Source: Caldithrix sp.
Lineage (GTDB): Bacteria > KSB1 > UBA2214 > DYKH01
Reading direction: 5' to 3'
Assembly: GCA_020722685.1 (NCBI GenBank)
Contig: DYKH01000008.1
Location: 5,022-69,021, forward strand
DNA length: 64,000 nt
In this document: positions 17,907 through 25,787 of the stretch, in pieces
Position numbering within the stretch: position 1 is the stretch's first letter
How the letters are laid out: each line of letters begins with the position of its first letter
Position numbers and translations under genes: made by a program
The notes under the pieces: generated by a model
The model's input: the letters and a program-made list of their open reading frames with translations, nothing else
The model's database searches: none
Told to the model about the DNA's origin: nothing

Positions 17907-19691
17907 TCACTCGGTCGTGGCCGCAGCGACTTCTTCTAAACTTACCATTCCTGCTAACGCCCGCCTTCGGGCTGCCGCCCGCAATGTGGACATGCCGTTT
18001 TTGATGGCACTCTCACGGATAGCGTCTTCATCAATTTCGTTCGCAGCGTGCAAAATAATATGTCTAATCTCAGGGGTGAACGGGAGCACCTCATGAATGC
18101 CGATGCGACCGGCAAATCCATTTTTGCATTTATCACAGCCAACCGGCTCGTAGAAATTCGCTTGGGCAATTTCCTCTTTGCTAAAGCCCAAGGAGAGTGC
18201 ATAGCTTGTGTCGACCTTCTTACTCGGCCTCTTGCAGTGTTTGCACAGCGTTCGCATCAGCCGTTGGGCAACGATCAGGTTGATCGCGTAGGCGATGAGA
18301 AAGGGCTCGATCCCCATCTTGTACAACCGGGACAACACGCTGGCGGCATCATTGGTATGGAGCGTAGAGAAAGTCAGGTGCCCGGTATTGGCCAACTTGA
18401 TGGCGATCTCGGCCGTCTTGGCGTCACGTATCTCGCCGACCATGACAATGTCCGGGTCGTGACGAAGAATGGAACGAATCGCCTGATCGAAATTCATTTT
18501 GGGTCCAATCTTCAACTGCCGGGCTCCCTTAATATTGTATTCAACCGGGTCCTCTACGGTCAGCACGTTCACTTCCGGCGTCGTCACCTGATTCAAGGCG
18601 GCCACCAGGGTCGTACTTTTACCGCTGCCGGTCGGACCGGTCAAGATCACCATTCCTTGCGGCTTGGTAATGGCCTTGACGAATTCCCTTTTGGCATACT
18701 CGTCGAAGCCAAGCTTGTCCAAGTCACTGATGACTTTGCGGTCATCCAAGACACGGATGACCACACTTTCGTACTTGCGGGTGAAGGCGCTGGAGACGAT
18801 GGGCAAAATAGAGACGCGGAAGCGGATGAGATAGTTATCGATCTCCCGTTGCACAAAGCCATCTTGCGCCATTTCCCACTCAAAGCGATCCACATTCTTT
18901 GTACGATCCTTTACCACCGCCAAAAACGCTTCTGGTTTAATGGACTCCTGACGATGCCAGAGACGCAACCGGCCGTCTATCCGAAAGTGAAGCTCGGTGA
19001 TGTTTCCTTCCTTGGGGATGATATGAATATCGCTCGCACCGCTCCTCACTGCCTCGATGAGCGCGCCCTCGAACAGATTGACAAGAATGCTTTGACTAAC
19101 AGCCGCATTGAGCTCCTCCTCATCTATTCCCTTTTCGGCGCCCTCCTCATCCAGAAAAGCTACATCTTCGCTGGCCTCTTTAACAAATTCGAGAAACTCA
19201 TTCTCCGGCGGCAAAACCTTGGTTATGACATCATTGATATCTTCGAGCTTGGCATAGGCCAGCTCGAATTTCTTGATTCCTGCCTGCTGCAAGACCTCTT
19301 CGATACTGCGATCGGTGGGATCGGGCGTTATGAAAAGCAGCAGGTTCTTATTCTTCTCGCTAAAGCCAAAAGGGAGAATTTTTCTGCTAATCAATTCCTT
19401 TCTCGCCTTTGGCTCCAGGGTGCGAAAGAAATTCTGAATAAACTTGATCCAGCCTTCCGAGATCGTCACCCTGCTGAGATCGATCTCGCGAAAAGCATAA
19501 ATCCGGCTAATGGCGCGATAAATCTGGTGTCGATCATAACCTAAGTCATGAACCAGAACTTCGCCAAGGCCTCGCTGACCACCGTTATTAGACAGCTTTT
19601 CGATGGCCTTGGCTAAGCTTTCCTTGCTAATGATCCCCTCTTCCCATAGCATCTCGCCAATGGCGATCGGAAGACGTGAACTGCCTTTCAT
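17907..19691 (-). CDS. pilB: PilB-type pilus extension ATPase
   Basis: A 594-residue extension ATPase. An N-terminal MshEN-like domain (about 10-160, a possible cyclic-di-GMP site) precedes the catalytic core. The core has Walker A GPTGSGKST (352-360), Walker B region HDPDIVMVGEIRD (411-423), His box TGHLTFSTLHT (436-446) and a tetracysteine zinc site CKHC (483-486) plus CDKC (519-522). These are standard for PilB/GspE. The start ATG is 3 bp beyond the PilC stop, in the order PilC then PilB, the reverse of many species. It powers subunit addition at the inner membrane platform. Confidence 0.93.
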   Translation of the reverse strand: MKGSSRLPIAIGEMLWEEGIISKESLAKAIEKLSNNGGQRGLGEVLVHDLGYDRHQIYRAISRIYAFREIDLSRVTISEGWIKFIQNFFRTLEPKARKELISRKILPFGFSEKNKNLLLFITPDPTDRSIEEVLQQAGIKKFELAYAKLEDINDVITKVLPPENEFLEFVKEASEDVAFLDEEGAEKGIDEEELNAAVSQSILVNLFEGALIEAVRSGASDIHIIPKEGNITELHFRIDGRLRLWHRQESIKPEAFLAVVKDRTKNVDRFEWEMAQDGFVQREIDNYLIRFRVSILPIVSSAFTRKYESVVIRVLDDRKVISDLDKLGFDEYAKREFVKAITKPQGMVILTGPTGSGKSTTLVAALNQVTTPEVNVLTVEDPVEYNIKGARQLKIGPKMNFDQAIRSILRHDPDIVMVGEIRDAKTAEIAIKLANTGHLTFSTLHTNDAASVLSRLYKMGIEPFLIAYAINLIVAQRLMRTLCKHCKRPSKKVDTSYALSLGFSKEEIAQANFYEPVGCDKCKNGFAGRIGIHEVLPFTPEIRHIILHAANEIDEDAIRESAIKNGMSTLRAAARRRALAGMVSLEEVAAATTE

Positions 19692-19694
19692 GGC

Positions 19695-21035
19695 TCACAT
19701 CCCAGGTAGTTTGGGCTGCATCACCGCAGTCTCGGCGGATACGATGGTTAAAAGTGTCATCACAATCATGATCACAAAAGCTACCGCTACCTGAATCCAG
19801 TCGACAATGCTCTTCATGCGGTAGCTCGTTTCGCGCTCGTAGTAGTTGGCCACTTGCAGCGCAACGCTTTTCAAGGTGCCCGACTCGGCGCCGGTGTTCA
19901 AACGGGTGAGCGCATTCTCGGTAAAAACCTCCGCTTTCTTGAGCGCCTCAACAAAGCTTTTTCCGTCGCGCACCATCAGGGGGATGGTAATCTCCTTGAT
20001 TTGCTTTTCCATATACTTGTTGCGACAGGCCTCAGCGGCCGTACGAATCACGTCGATATTTTCGCCCGAGCCGCTGTACATAGAATGAAATACCCGGCAA
20101 AAGATCTCCACCGAAGCTTTATGCATCAACGGGCCTATTACCGGTAGTTTGACAAAATACTTGCCGATGAAGATTTGCCCCTTTGTAGTCATGGCCAGAC
20201 GGAACAGAACGATGGGCGGAACCACCATCAGAATGACCAACAAAATGATGTTATCACGAAAAAAATGGCTGAGGTTCAAGCTTGCCTGAGTCATCGGTGG
20301 GAGCTCGGCACCAAATTTTTCAAATAACTCGGCAGTCTTGGGGAAGATGTAACCAATATAGAAGATAATGGCGGCAACCAGCACCAACACGGTAATGGCC
20401 GGCATCAACAATGCGCTCTTTAAGCTTTTGCGAAATTCCAGGGTTCGCTCCAAGAACTTGGCGGTATTGTCGTAAACCTCCGCCATGTTGCCGCTCTTGG
20501 AGGCAACACCCAACATTTTGGCCGGGAACTTGCCTAGCATGTTTGACTGTTTGGAAAATACTTCCTCGCCGTCTTTGCCGTCCTTCAGATCGGCGTGAAT
20601 CTCCTTGATGACCCGCTTCATCGATTTGTTATTGATGTCGGTTTCCAACAAGCTCAATATTTCATCAAAGGGGAGCTTCTCTCGCAGCAGATCGGCGGAA
20701 AGTCGGATGAAGGTAATCACATCGGCGTATGGCGGCTTGAAACGATAATCCAAAACCTGTTTTTGCACGCGAATGTGTTCAAATCCCATGCGTCGGAGAG
20801 CAAGCTCGACTTCTTCTTTGGAATAAGCCTCCTGCTCGCCTTTAATCAATTCCCCATCACGGCGACGAACTTGATAATTAAATGTGCATTTGCGCTCGAT
20901 AGAAACAAGAGAAAAGCCATGCTGCTTGGCTAATATTTGCAACTTTTGTTTGGCGTCGCGCTTTCCTTTTGCCTCTATATGCCCAACGATGCGTTTCCGT
21001 TGCGGCGCAATGCCATTGTATCGAAATTCTGCCAT
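19695..21035 (-). CDS. pilC: PilC-type inner membrane platform protein
   Basis: A 446-residue polytopic protein with two GspF/PilC domains (about 105-230 and 310-430) and the usual three transmembrane helices, one near 210-230 and two near 255-285 and 420-442. It carries the motifs SADLLREKLPFDEIL and LNTGAESGTLKSVALQVANYY. The N-terminal 100 residues form an extra cytoplasmic region with two similar halves (residues 8-45 and 50-85, each with an IE/MGFEHIR-type strand), as in many PilC proteins. It recruits pilins and PilB. A stable hairpin lies upstream, between it and the pilin genes. Confidence 0.93.
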   Translation of the reverse strand: MAEFRYNGIAPQRKRIVGHIEAKGKRDAKQKLQILAKQHGFSLVSIERKCTFNYQVRRRDGELIKGEQEAYSKEEVELALRRMGFEHIRVQKQVLDYRFKPPYADVITFIRLSADLLREKLPFDEILSLLETDINNKSMKRVIKEIHADLKDGKDGEEVFSKQSNMLGKFPAKMLGVASKSGNMAEVYDNTAKFLERTLEFRKSLKSALLMPAITVLVLVAAIIFYIGYIFPKTAELFEKFGAELPPMTQASLNLSHFFRDNIILLVILMVVPPIVLFRLAMTTKGQIFIGKYFVKLPVIGPLMHKASVEIFCRVFHSMYSGSGENIDVIRTAAEACRNKYMEKQIKEITIPLMVRDGKSFVEALKKAEVFTENALTRLNTGAESGTLKSVALQVANYYERETSYRMKSIVDWIQVAVAFVIMIVMTLLTIVSAETAVMQPKLPGM

Positions 21036-21083
21036 CTCCCATCCTGATTTTCACCTAACAAAGCTATACCCCAAAAACTGCAC

Positions 21084-21105
21084 AGGCCCAAGCTTCCTTG
21101 GGCCT
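21084..21105 (-). terminator. Hairpin between pilin genes and pilC (attenuator or terminator)
   Basis: AGGCCCAAG pairs perfectly with CTTGGGCCT around a 4-base loop. On the - strand a short T run (GTTTTTGG) follows a few bases after. Its position downstream of the pilins and 49 bp before pilC fits partial termination, giving much more pilin than machinery transcript. Confidence 0.65.
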
Positions 21106-21286
21106 GATCACCACTTTCTCATCAGCAGAACTCAACCTTTTATGAAGCAACCCAACTACTCGCCCCCGCCTTCATGGATCGCCGGATGCCCCCAAACATC
21201 CCAAGCTCGAATTCTGCTGATGATCTCTTAGGCCCATTGTTGTGTTTTTTCGTAGAGTTTTCCAACGAAATGAGTCACGCCTTCGC

Positions 21287-21700
21287 TTATCGACTGACGA
21301 TTGCCGTTGTCAGGCTATCATTGAAAACCGTTACTTGAACAGTGCAGTTCGTCCCATCTCCATCTCCATCATTCTTCCCTACGCCCTGCAGAGTAACGCT
21401 GGTGGCGTTGCCGGCGGTACTGACACTGAATGTTCCGTTTTCATTGGAAGCGCTCTTGGTGAGCTTGGCTATGCCAGAGCCATCCGCGCTCAATCCGGAG
21501 AAGCTGTTCCCACCGCCTCCCAAGCTCACAGGTTTTAGATAATACTGCTGGGCCCGGGAGGCCAAAACGATCAACTCATTGGTGACCGCCTCCAAATTGG
21601 CGGAAGCAGCGGAGGCGCTGAACATGGTAATTCCGAATACGATGGCTAAGCCGGAGATAATGACGCTAAAGAGTATTAGTAAGAGTTGCTGCTGCCCCAT
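21287..21700 (-). CDS. Major pilin-like protein, copy 1
   Basis: A 137-residue protein starting MG then QQQLLLILFSVIISGLAI, a hydrophobic helix of about 25 residues. The helix continues amphipathically (ASANLEAVTNELIVLASRAQQ) into a small beta domain with a GGGGNSF loop and a DGDGDGTN segment that may bind calcium. The layout is that of a type IV pilin with a two-residue leader ending in Gly. It has Gln at +1 and no Glu at +5, unlike canonical type IVa or type II pilins. It is about three-quarters identical, without gaps, to the next gene upstream. GAGAGG precedes the ATG. It probably forms the fibre with its twin. Confidence 0.8.
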   Translation of the reverse strand: MGQQQLLLILFSVIISGLAIVFGITMFSASAASANLEAVTNELIVLASRAQQYYLKPVSLGGGGNSFSGLSADGSGIAKLTKSASNENGTFSVSTAGNATSVTLQGVGKNDGDGDGTNCTVQVTVFNDSLTTAIVSR

Positions 21701-21941
21701 TGTTATCCTCTCTAACTGAAGCGATTAACCGACCCGAATCCTTACACATCGAAAGAGATCGGATGCTCCTTCCTTGCGCCACCACTCAACTCGCATCTTT
21801 GGCCGAGTCCGTCATCCCCTTTTGCTGGGGTTAGCGGTGAAACCAAGGCACTTACTGTGGAATCTCCAATGCTTGTCAAGGTGTTTTCCGAAGCACCAAC
21901 CGACTTGCAACTGTACCTTTAGCCTGTACCTCAGTGGCCCA

Positions 21942-22355
21942 CTATCGGTTCACAACTGTGGTTGCCAAGCTGTCGGCAAACACAGTTATGCGAACCGTGC
22001 AGTTGGTTCCATCGCCGTCGCCATCTTGATTGCCAACGCCCTGCAAAGTAACCGAAGTGGCATTGCCGGCCGTGCTAACGGAATAGGTACCGTTGTCGTT
22101 GGTCGATTTCGGCGTCAACTTGGCGATACCCGTTGCATCTGCGCTCAATCCTGTGAAGCTGTTGCCGCCGCCACCAAGCCCGGCCGGTTTTACGTAGAAC
22201 TGCTGGGCCCTTGCGGCCAGATTGAGCAGATCGCTTGTCACAGCTTCCAGGTTCGAGGATGCTGCTGAGGCACTGAACATGTTGATGCCAACCACCACGG
22301 CGATGCCGACGATGATGACACTCAAGACGATGAGTAAGAGTTGCTGCTGTCCCAT
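21942..22355 (-). CDS. Major pilin-like protein, copy 2
   Basis: A 137-residue paralogue of the protein at 21287-21700, starting MG-QQQLLLIVLSVIIVGIAV. The ATG at 22355 has GGAGG five bases upstream; a TTG at 22367 would add four residues through the ribosome site and is rejected. The two copies match at roughly 102 of 137 positions. They are nearly invariant in the GGGGNSF, STAGNATSVTLQGVG and DGDGDGTNCTV parts, and differ mainly in the membrane helix and at surface positions. The copies are separated by 241 bp, long enough for a separate promoter. The duplication may allow mixed fibres or antigenic change. Confidence 0.8.
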   Translation of the reverse strand: MGQQQLLLIVLSVIIVGIAVVVGINMFSASAASSNLEAVTSDLLNLAARAQQFYVKPAGLGGGGNSFTGLSADATGIAKLTPKSTNDNGTYSVSTAGNATSVTLQGVGNQDGDGDGTNCTVRITVFADSLATTVVNR

Positions 22356-22593
22356 TTTGTCCTCCAAAAGTTATTGGTTTAAGGGGTGAAAGAAGAACGT
22401 TTATTTAAACTGTTTGGCTTTGCTGCTAAAATTTTTCCGTCTTTCCCTCCACTTCGGATGAGCTACCAGTGATCGAGCCGCGGTGGCGCGTCCGATCTGA
22501 ACATCTACTCCCGGTGTTTCGCATCTCGCCGTCTGAAGGGATGTCCATGATACCCGATTGCGAACTTTCCTAAATGATCTCGGCTTAAAAAAG

Positions 22594-24015
22594 TTAGTCC
22601 TCGACGGAGACGGGGGTCGCCGGCATATCATCGGGTACTTCCTCGGTCTCTTTTGCTTTAAGCCGGTGCTTCTTGATCTTTAGATGCAAATTCTGTCTTG
22701 GCATGTTGGCTAACTTGGCAGCTTTCGAGATATTGCCGTTGGCTCGCCTCAGCAAGTTGGTAATGTATTCTCTTTCGAATAAACTTTTTGCCTCTGCATA
22801 AGGGAGAAACGGTGCATTTTCAAGAAAATTGAATTGCGGTGATTGTCGGTATTCCGGCGGCAACTCCGAAGCTCCAATCCAGTCAGAGTCCGACAAGGCT
22901 ACCAACCTCTCGATTACGTTTTCCAACTCACGAACGTTGCCTTTCCATGGCTGCCTTTCGAGTATCGAAATCGTTTCCGGCTTCAGGTACACGCCCAGAT
23001 GATTGTGTTTGCGCGAATAAATCTGCATAAAGTACCGCACCAAGAGTGGGATGTCGTCCGGCCTCTCGCGCAGAGGGGCTACGCGCAACGTGATCACATT
23101 GAGCCGATAGTACAAGTCTTCGCGAAACTGTCCTTGTTCGACAAGCTGCTTCAGGTCCCGATTGGTCGCTGCCAGCACACGGGCGCTGGTGGTCAGCGCT
23201 TCTGTACCTCCCACTCGCCGGAATTGTTTATCCTGCATCACCCGCAGTAATTTGACCTGAAAGGACGGCGTCGTGTCGCCAATTTCATCCAACAGAATTG
23301 TGCCTTTGTTGGCAACTTCAAAATATCCCTTGTGAGTGCGATAGGCGCCGGTAAAAGCGCCTTTTTCATGCCCGAACAACGTGCTTTCCAAGAGAGTGTC
23401 CGGAATACCGCCGCAGTGAACCGCCAAAAAATTGTGGTGTCGTTGAGGACTGAGAGAATGAATCATTCGAGCGACCACTTCCTTGCCTGTACCGGTCTCT
23501 CCTAAAATGAGCACGGTCGAATCTAATGGCGCCACCTTGTAGATCAACTTCTTCATGTCTTGCATGGCTTTGCTTTGGCCGACCAAATGGGTCGTTTCTG
23601 CACCAAGCTGCTCGAACTTTTTTTGAAAACCACTTTGTCTATCTTGGTCTGGGCCATTCAATAGTTTCTCCAAGCTGACCAAAAAGCCCGCAGGATCTCC
23701 AGCCGGGTCTTCGATAAATTCATCTGCCCCCAGTTTTAGGCATTCAATAAGCTCGTCCGTCGACACCTTTCCGGTCACCAACACCAAAGGTTTTGACCGC
23801 GCCTCTTTTATTTCGCCAATGATATTCCGATTAGCGTTGTTTACGAGATCATAATCCACGACCACAAGGTGCACGGACGGCGTGGATCTTAACAAGTCCA
23901 TTCCCTTGGGCAGATCCGTGGCTGCCAGTATTGTAAAGGTCTCTTTACTCGTTAGCTCATAACATAGCTGCCTTAACGTGGTACCTTTTTCGATGAACAA
24001 TAGTGTTCTTTTCAT
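22594..24015 (-). CDS. NtrC-family sigma54 activator with degenerate receiver
   Basis: A 473-residue enhancer-binding protein. The central AAA+ domain is intact: Walker A GETGTGKE (172-179), GAFTGA loop contacting sigma54 (219-224) and a Walker B region ILLDEIGD. A Fis-type helix-turn-helix ends the protein (about 437-460, NISKAAKLANMPRQNLHLKI). The receiver (1-120) keeps an Asp at the acceptor position (Asp54) and Thr81. It lacks the N-terminal acidic pair (IEKG instead of DD) and the conserved Lys (Glu/Asp at 102-103), so normal phosphorylation is doubtful. It is first in the - strand run and precedes the pilins, suggesting PilR-like control. I found no clear -24/-12 element before the pilins. 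Confidence 0.88.
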   Translation of the reverse strand: MKRTLLFIEKGTTLRQLCYELTSKETFTILAATDLPKGMDLLRSTPSVHLVVVDYDLVNNANRNIIGEIKEARSKPLVLVTGKVSTDELIECLKLGADEFIEDPAGDPAGFLVSLEKLLNGPDQDRQSGFQKKFEQLGAETTHLVGQSKAMQDMKKLIYKVAPLDSTVLILGETGTGKEVVARMIHSLSPQRHHNFLAVHCGGIPDTLLESTLFGHEKGAFTGAYRTHKGYFEVANKGTILLDEIGDTTPSFQVKLLRVMQDKQFRRVGGTEALTTSARVLAATNRDLKQLVEQGQFREDLYYRLNVITLRVAPLRERPDDIPLLVRYFMQIYSRKHNHLGVYLKPETISILERQPWKGNVRELENVIERLVALSDSDWIGASELPPEYRQSPQFNFLENAPFLPYAEAKSLFEREYITNLLRRANGNISKAAKLANMPRQNLHLKIKKHRLKAKETEEVPDDMPATPVSVED

Positions 24016-24433
24016 TCGTTCGCGTCCCTAATATGTCGCACCACTTTATGTTGCATTACAGGATAGTAATGACCGCTGCTTTTCTATTGCGACCTTAGCA
24101 AACAATATGCCCAGAGCAAGAGCAATAAGCAGCTAAAACAGGGTCGGCAGCGATAGTCTTATTCGTCTAATTATTAATCCGTTGGTGACCACGATTTTTT
24201 TGCCTTTTCGAGAGGGCTGTGACCAAAGATGGAATGTCGCCAGAATGTGTTTATTCGATGCCACAACTTGTGGCGAGAGTTTCGCATAGATGTAATTCTC
24301 CCATCGCTCGATCACGCACCTTGAGCGACCGGCAAAGTATACAGCGCTTCTCCATCGGTCTGCGCATTCAAATGTCACCCTTTTATCCACGGCATCCGCG
24401 CCCTCGTCACTGAGGGCAGACTTTGTAATCACC

Positions 24434-24524
24434 GGATGTCCTGCGAATTTCGTCATTCGTGCGCATGAAGGCAATTCCTTTCCAATGCCCGACGCCGGGA
24501 GACTCCGGCATACGCAGGGGTCAC
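24434..24524. repeat. Palindromic dispersed repeat, copy 2 (degraded)
   Basis: GGATGTCCTGCGAA...GTCATTCGTGCGCATG...CATACGCAGGGGTCAC follows the same order of motifs as 29498-29590 (GGGTGTCCTGCC...GTCATTCCTGTGGATG...CATTCGCAGGGGTGAC) with many substitutions. Confidence 0.55.
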
Positions 24525-24579
24525 AGCATTCTATGGTCGATTGCCGGACTTCGACGCCTTTTCCATAAATTTACAGCCC

Positions 24580-24608
24580 TTGACAAAAGCGCTGAATCAT
24601 GCTATATT
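24580..24608 (+). promoter_or_regulatory. Sigma70-type promoter of sbcD-sbcC
   Basis: A -35 box TTGACA (24580-24585), a 17-bp spacer and a -10 box TATATT (24603-24608), 61 bp before the ATG at 24670. The -35 is a perfect match to the consensus and the -10 matches five of six. Confidence 0.85.
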
Positions 24609-24669
24609 ACACAGCAGTCTTGAGAGATAATTTCCAATTCCCTTTTTCACCCGCAGCACAACATCGCTT

Positions 24670-25785
24670 ATGAAGATTCTCCATTTCTCCGATACACATT
24701 TGGGCTTTTCCGAATACAACAAAGTCGATCCGGCGAGCGGACTCAACCAACGAGAGTCAGACTTTTATCGCGCTTGGCAGCAAGTCATCGATTCCATATT
24801 CAAGCTCCAGCCGGAGGTCGTCGTTCACGCCGGGGACTTGTTCCATACACCTCGGCCCAGCAATCGGGCCATCCGCGTGGCTCTGGAGGGAATCCAACAG
24901 GTTTCGGAGGCGGGCATTCCCTGGATCATCATTGCCGGCAATCACGAGACGCCCCGCATTCGCGCCACCGGCTCCATCTTTGAATCCATTTCCCTGTTCG
25001 ACAATGTGTTCGCCGCCTATTCCAGCCGCTACGAGCGCTTTAAAATCAAAGGTGTTGACTTTCATTGTATCCCTCACTGCTCCTTAACAGAAGAGTTGGA
25101 ATCCGCCTTTGCCGCCCTTGGCGAAGAGGCCTCGACTGATCACGATGTTTTGGTCACGCACGGAGCCTGGTCGGGCGGGACGTACTACGGCATGGGCGAA
25201 TTCAACGAGCAGCGCCTTCCAGACGTCGAGGGCTTGTTAGGAAAAAGGTTTGATTACATCGCTCTGGGTCACTATCACCGCCAGGTGGACGTCAAAGACA
25301 ACGCCAGCTATTCCGGATCCACCGAGCGCACCAGTCTCAACGAACATGGCAATTCTTGCGGCTTCCTTTTGGTGGACATCGCTACCGGGCAGAAGCAGTT
25401 TCACCCCATCGAAACCCGACCGATGAAACGATTGCCTCCGATAGATTGTGAGGGATTGACGGTGTCGCAAATCTACGACAAGCTGGAATCTGTCGGCAGG
25501 GATGATTTGTCAGGGGCTATCCTGAGCCTCAGCCTGGAAAACATCGAAAGCGATACTTTCCTCAAGCTGGACATGCGTCGCATCGATCAGTATTTCTCGC
25601 AGACTTTTCACACGGAAAAGCAATTCATTCGCAAGGGAGCACCGCAGAACAGTAATGCAGGGTACTCGCGGATAGAAGCGCTGCCGGTGGAATTTGAACG
25701 ATACTTGAGCACCCTTGCCGGAACTGAGCTTGATTCTGCCAAGCTATGCAAAATGGGAATGCAGTATTTGAGCAGCGAAGAATAG
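24670..25785 (+). CDS. sbcD: SbcD/Mre11-type DNA exonuclease
   Basis: A 371-residue calcineurin-like nuclease subunit that works with SbcC on DNA ends and hairpins. The metal-binding motifs are all present: SDTHLG (Asp8, His10), HAGDLFH (Asp56), GNHET (Asn91, His92), VTHG (His164) and GHYH (His201, His203). A capping domain follows, and the C-terminal 60 residues should bind the SbcC coiled-coil base. It is expressed from the promoter at 24580-24608. The SbcC gene starts 2 bp after its stop, so subunits are made together. Confidence 0.93.
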   Translation: MKILHFSDTHLGFSEYNKVDPASGLNQRESDFYRAWQQVIDSIFKLQPEVVVHAGDLFHTPRPSNRAIRVALEGIQQVSEAGIPWIIIAGNHETPRIRATGSIFESISLFDNVFAAYSSRYERFKIKGVDFHCIPHCSLTEELESAFAALGEEASTDHDVLVTHGAWSGGTYYGMGEFNEQRLPDVEGLLGKRFDYIALGHYHRQVDVKDNASYSGSTERTSLNEHGNSCGFLLVDIATGQKQFHPIETRPMKRLPPIDCEGLTVSQIYDKLESVGRDDLSGAILSLSLENIESDTFLKLDMRRIDQYFSQTFHTEKQFIRKGAPQNSNAGYSRIEALPVEFERYLSTLAGTELDSAKLCKMGMQYLSSEE

Positions 25786-25787
25786 CC

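Larger units (their letters stand above)
24016..24669. other. 654-bp divergent spacer with repeat and sbcD promoter
   Basis: No gene seen. It contains a degraded copy of the palindromic dispersed repeat (24434-24524) and, near its right end, the promoter of the SbcD gene. The reverse-strand frame at 24133-24474 overlaps the repeat and has no coding features. Confidence 0.6.

Noticed and set aside
18048..19544. Long + strand reading frame of about 498 codons
   Set aside because: Antisense to PilB, with no family motifs or ribosome site.
10113..22355. Type II secretion system instead of pilus
   Set aside because: The PilMN fusion resembles GspL, but the PilT-class ATPase and two abundant-type pilins favour a type IV pilus. 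I retain this as a family-level uncertainty only.
22356..22593. Sigma54 promoter before the pilins
   Set aside because: I looked for GG-N10-GC elements upstream of both pilin genes and found no convincing match, although the NtrC-type gene is adjacent.
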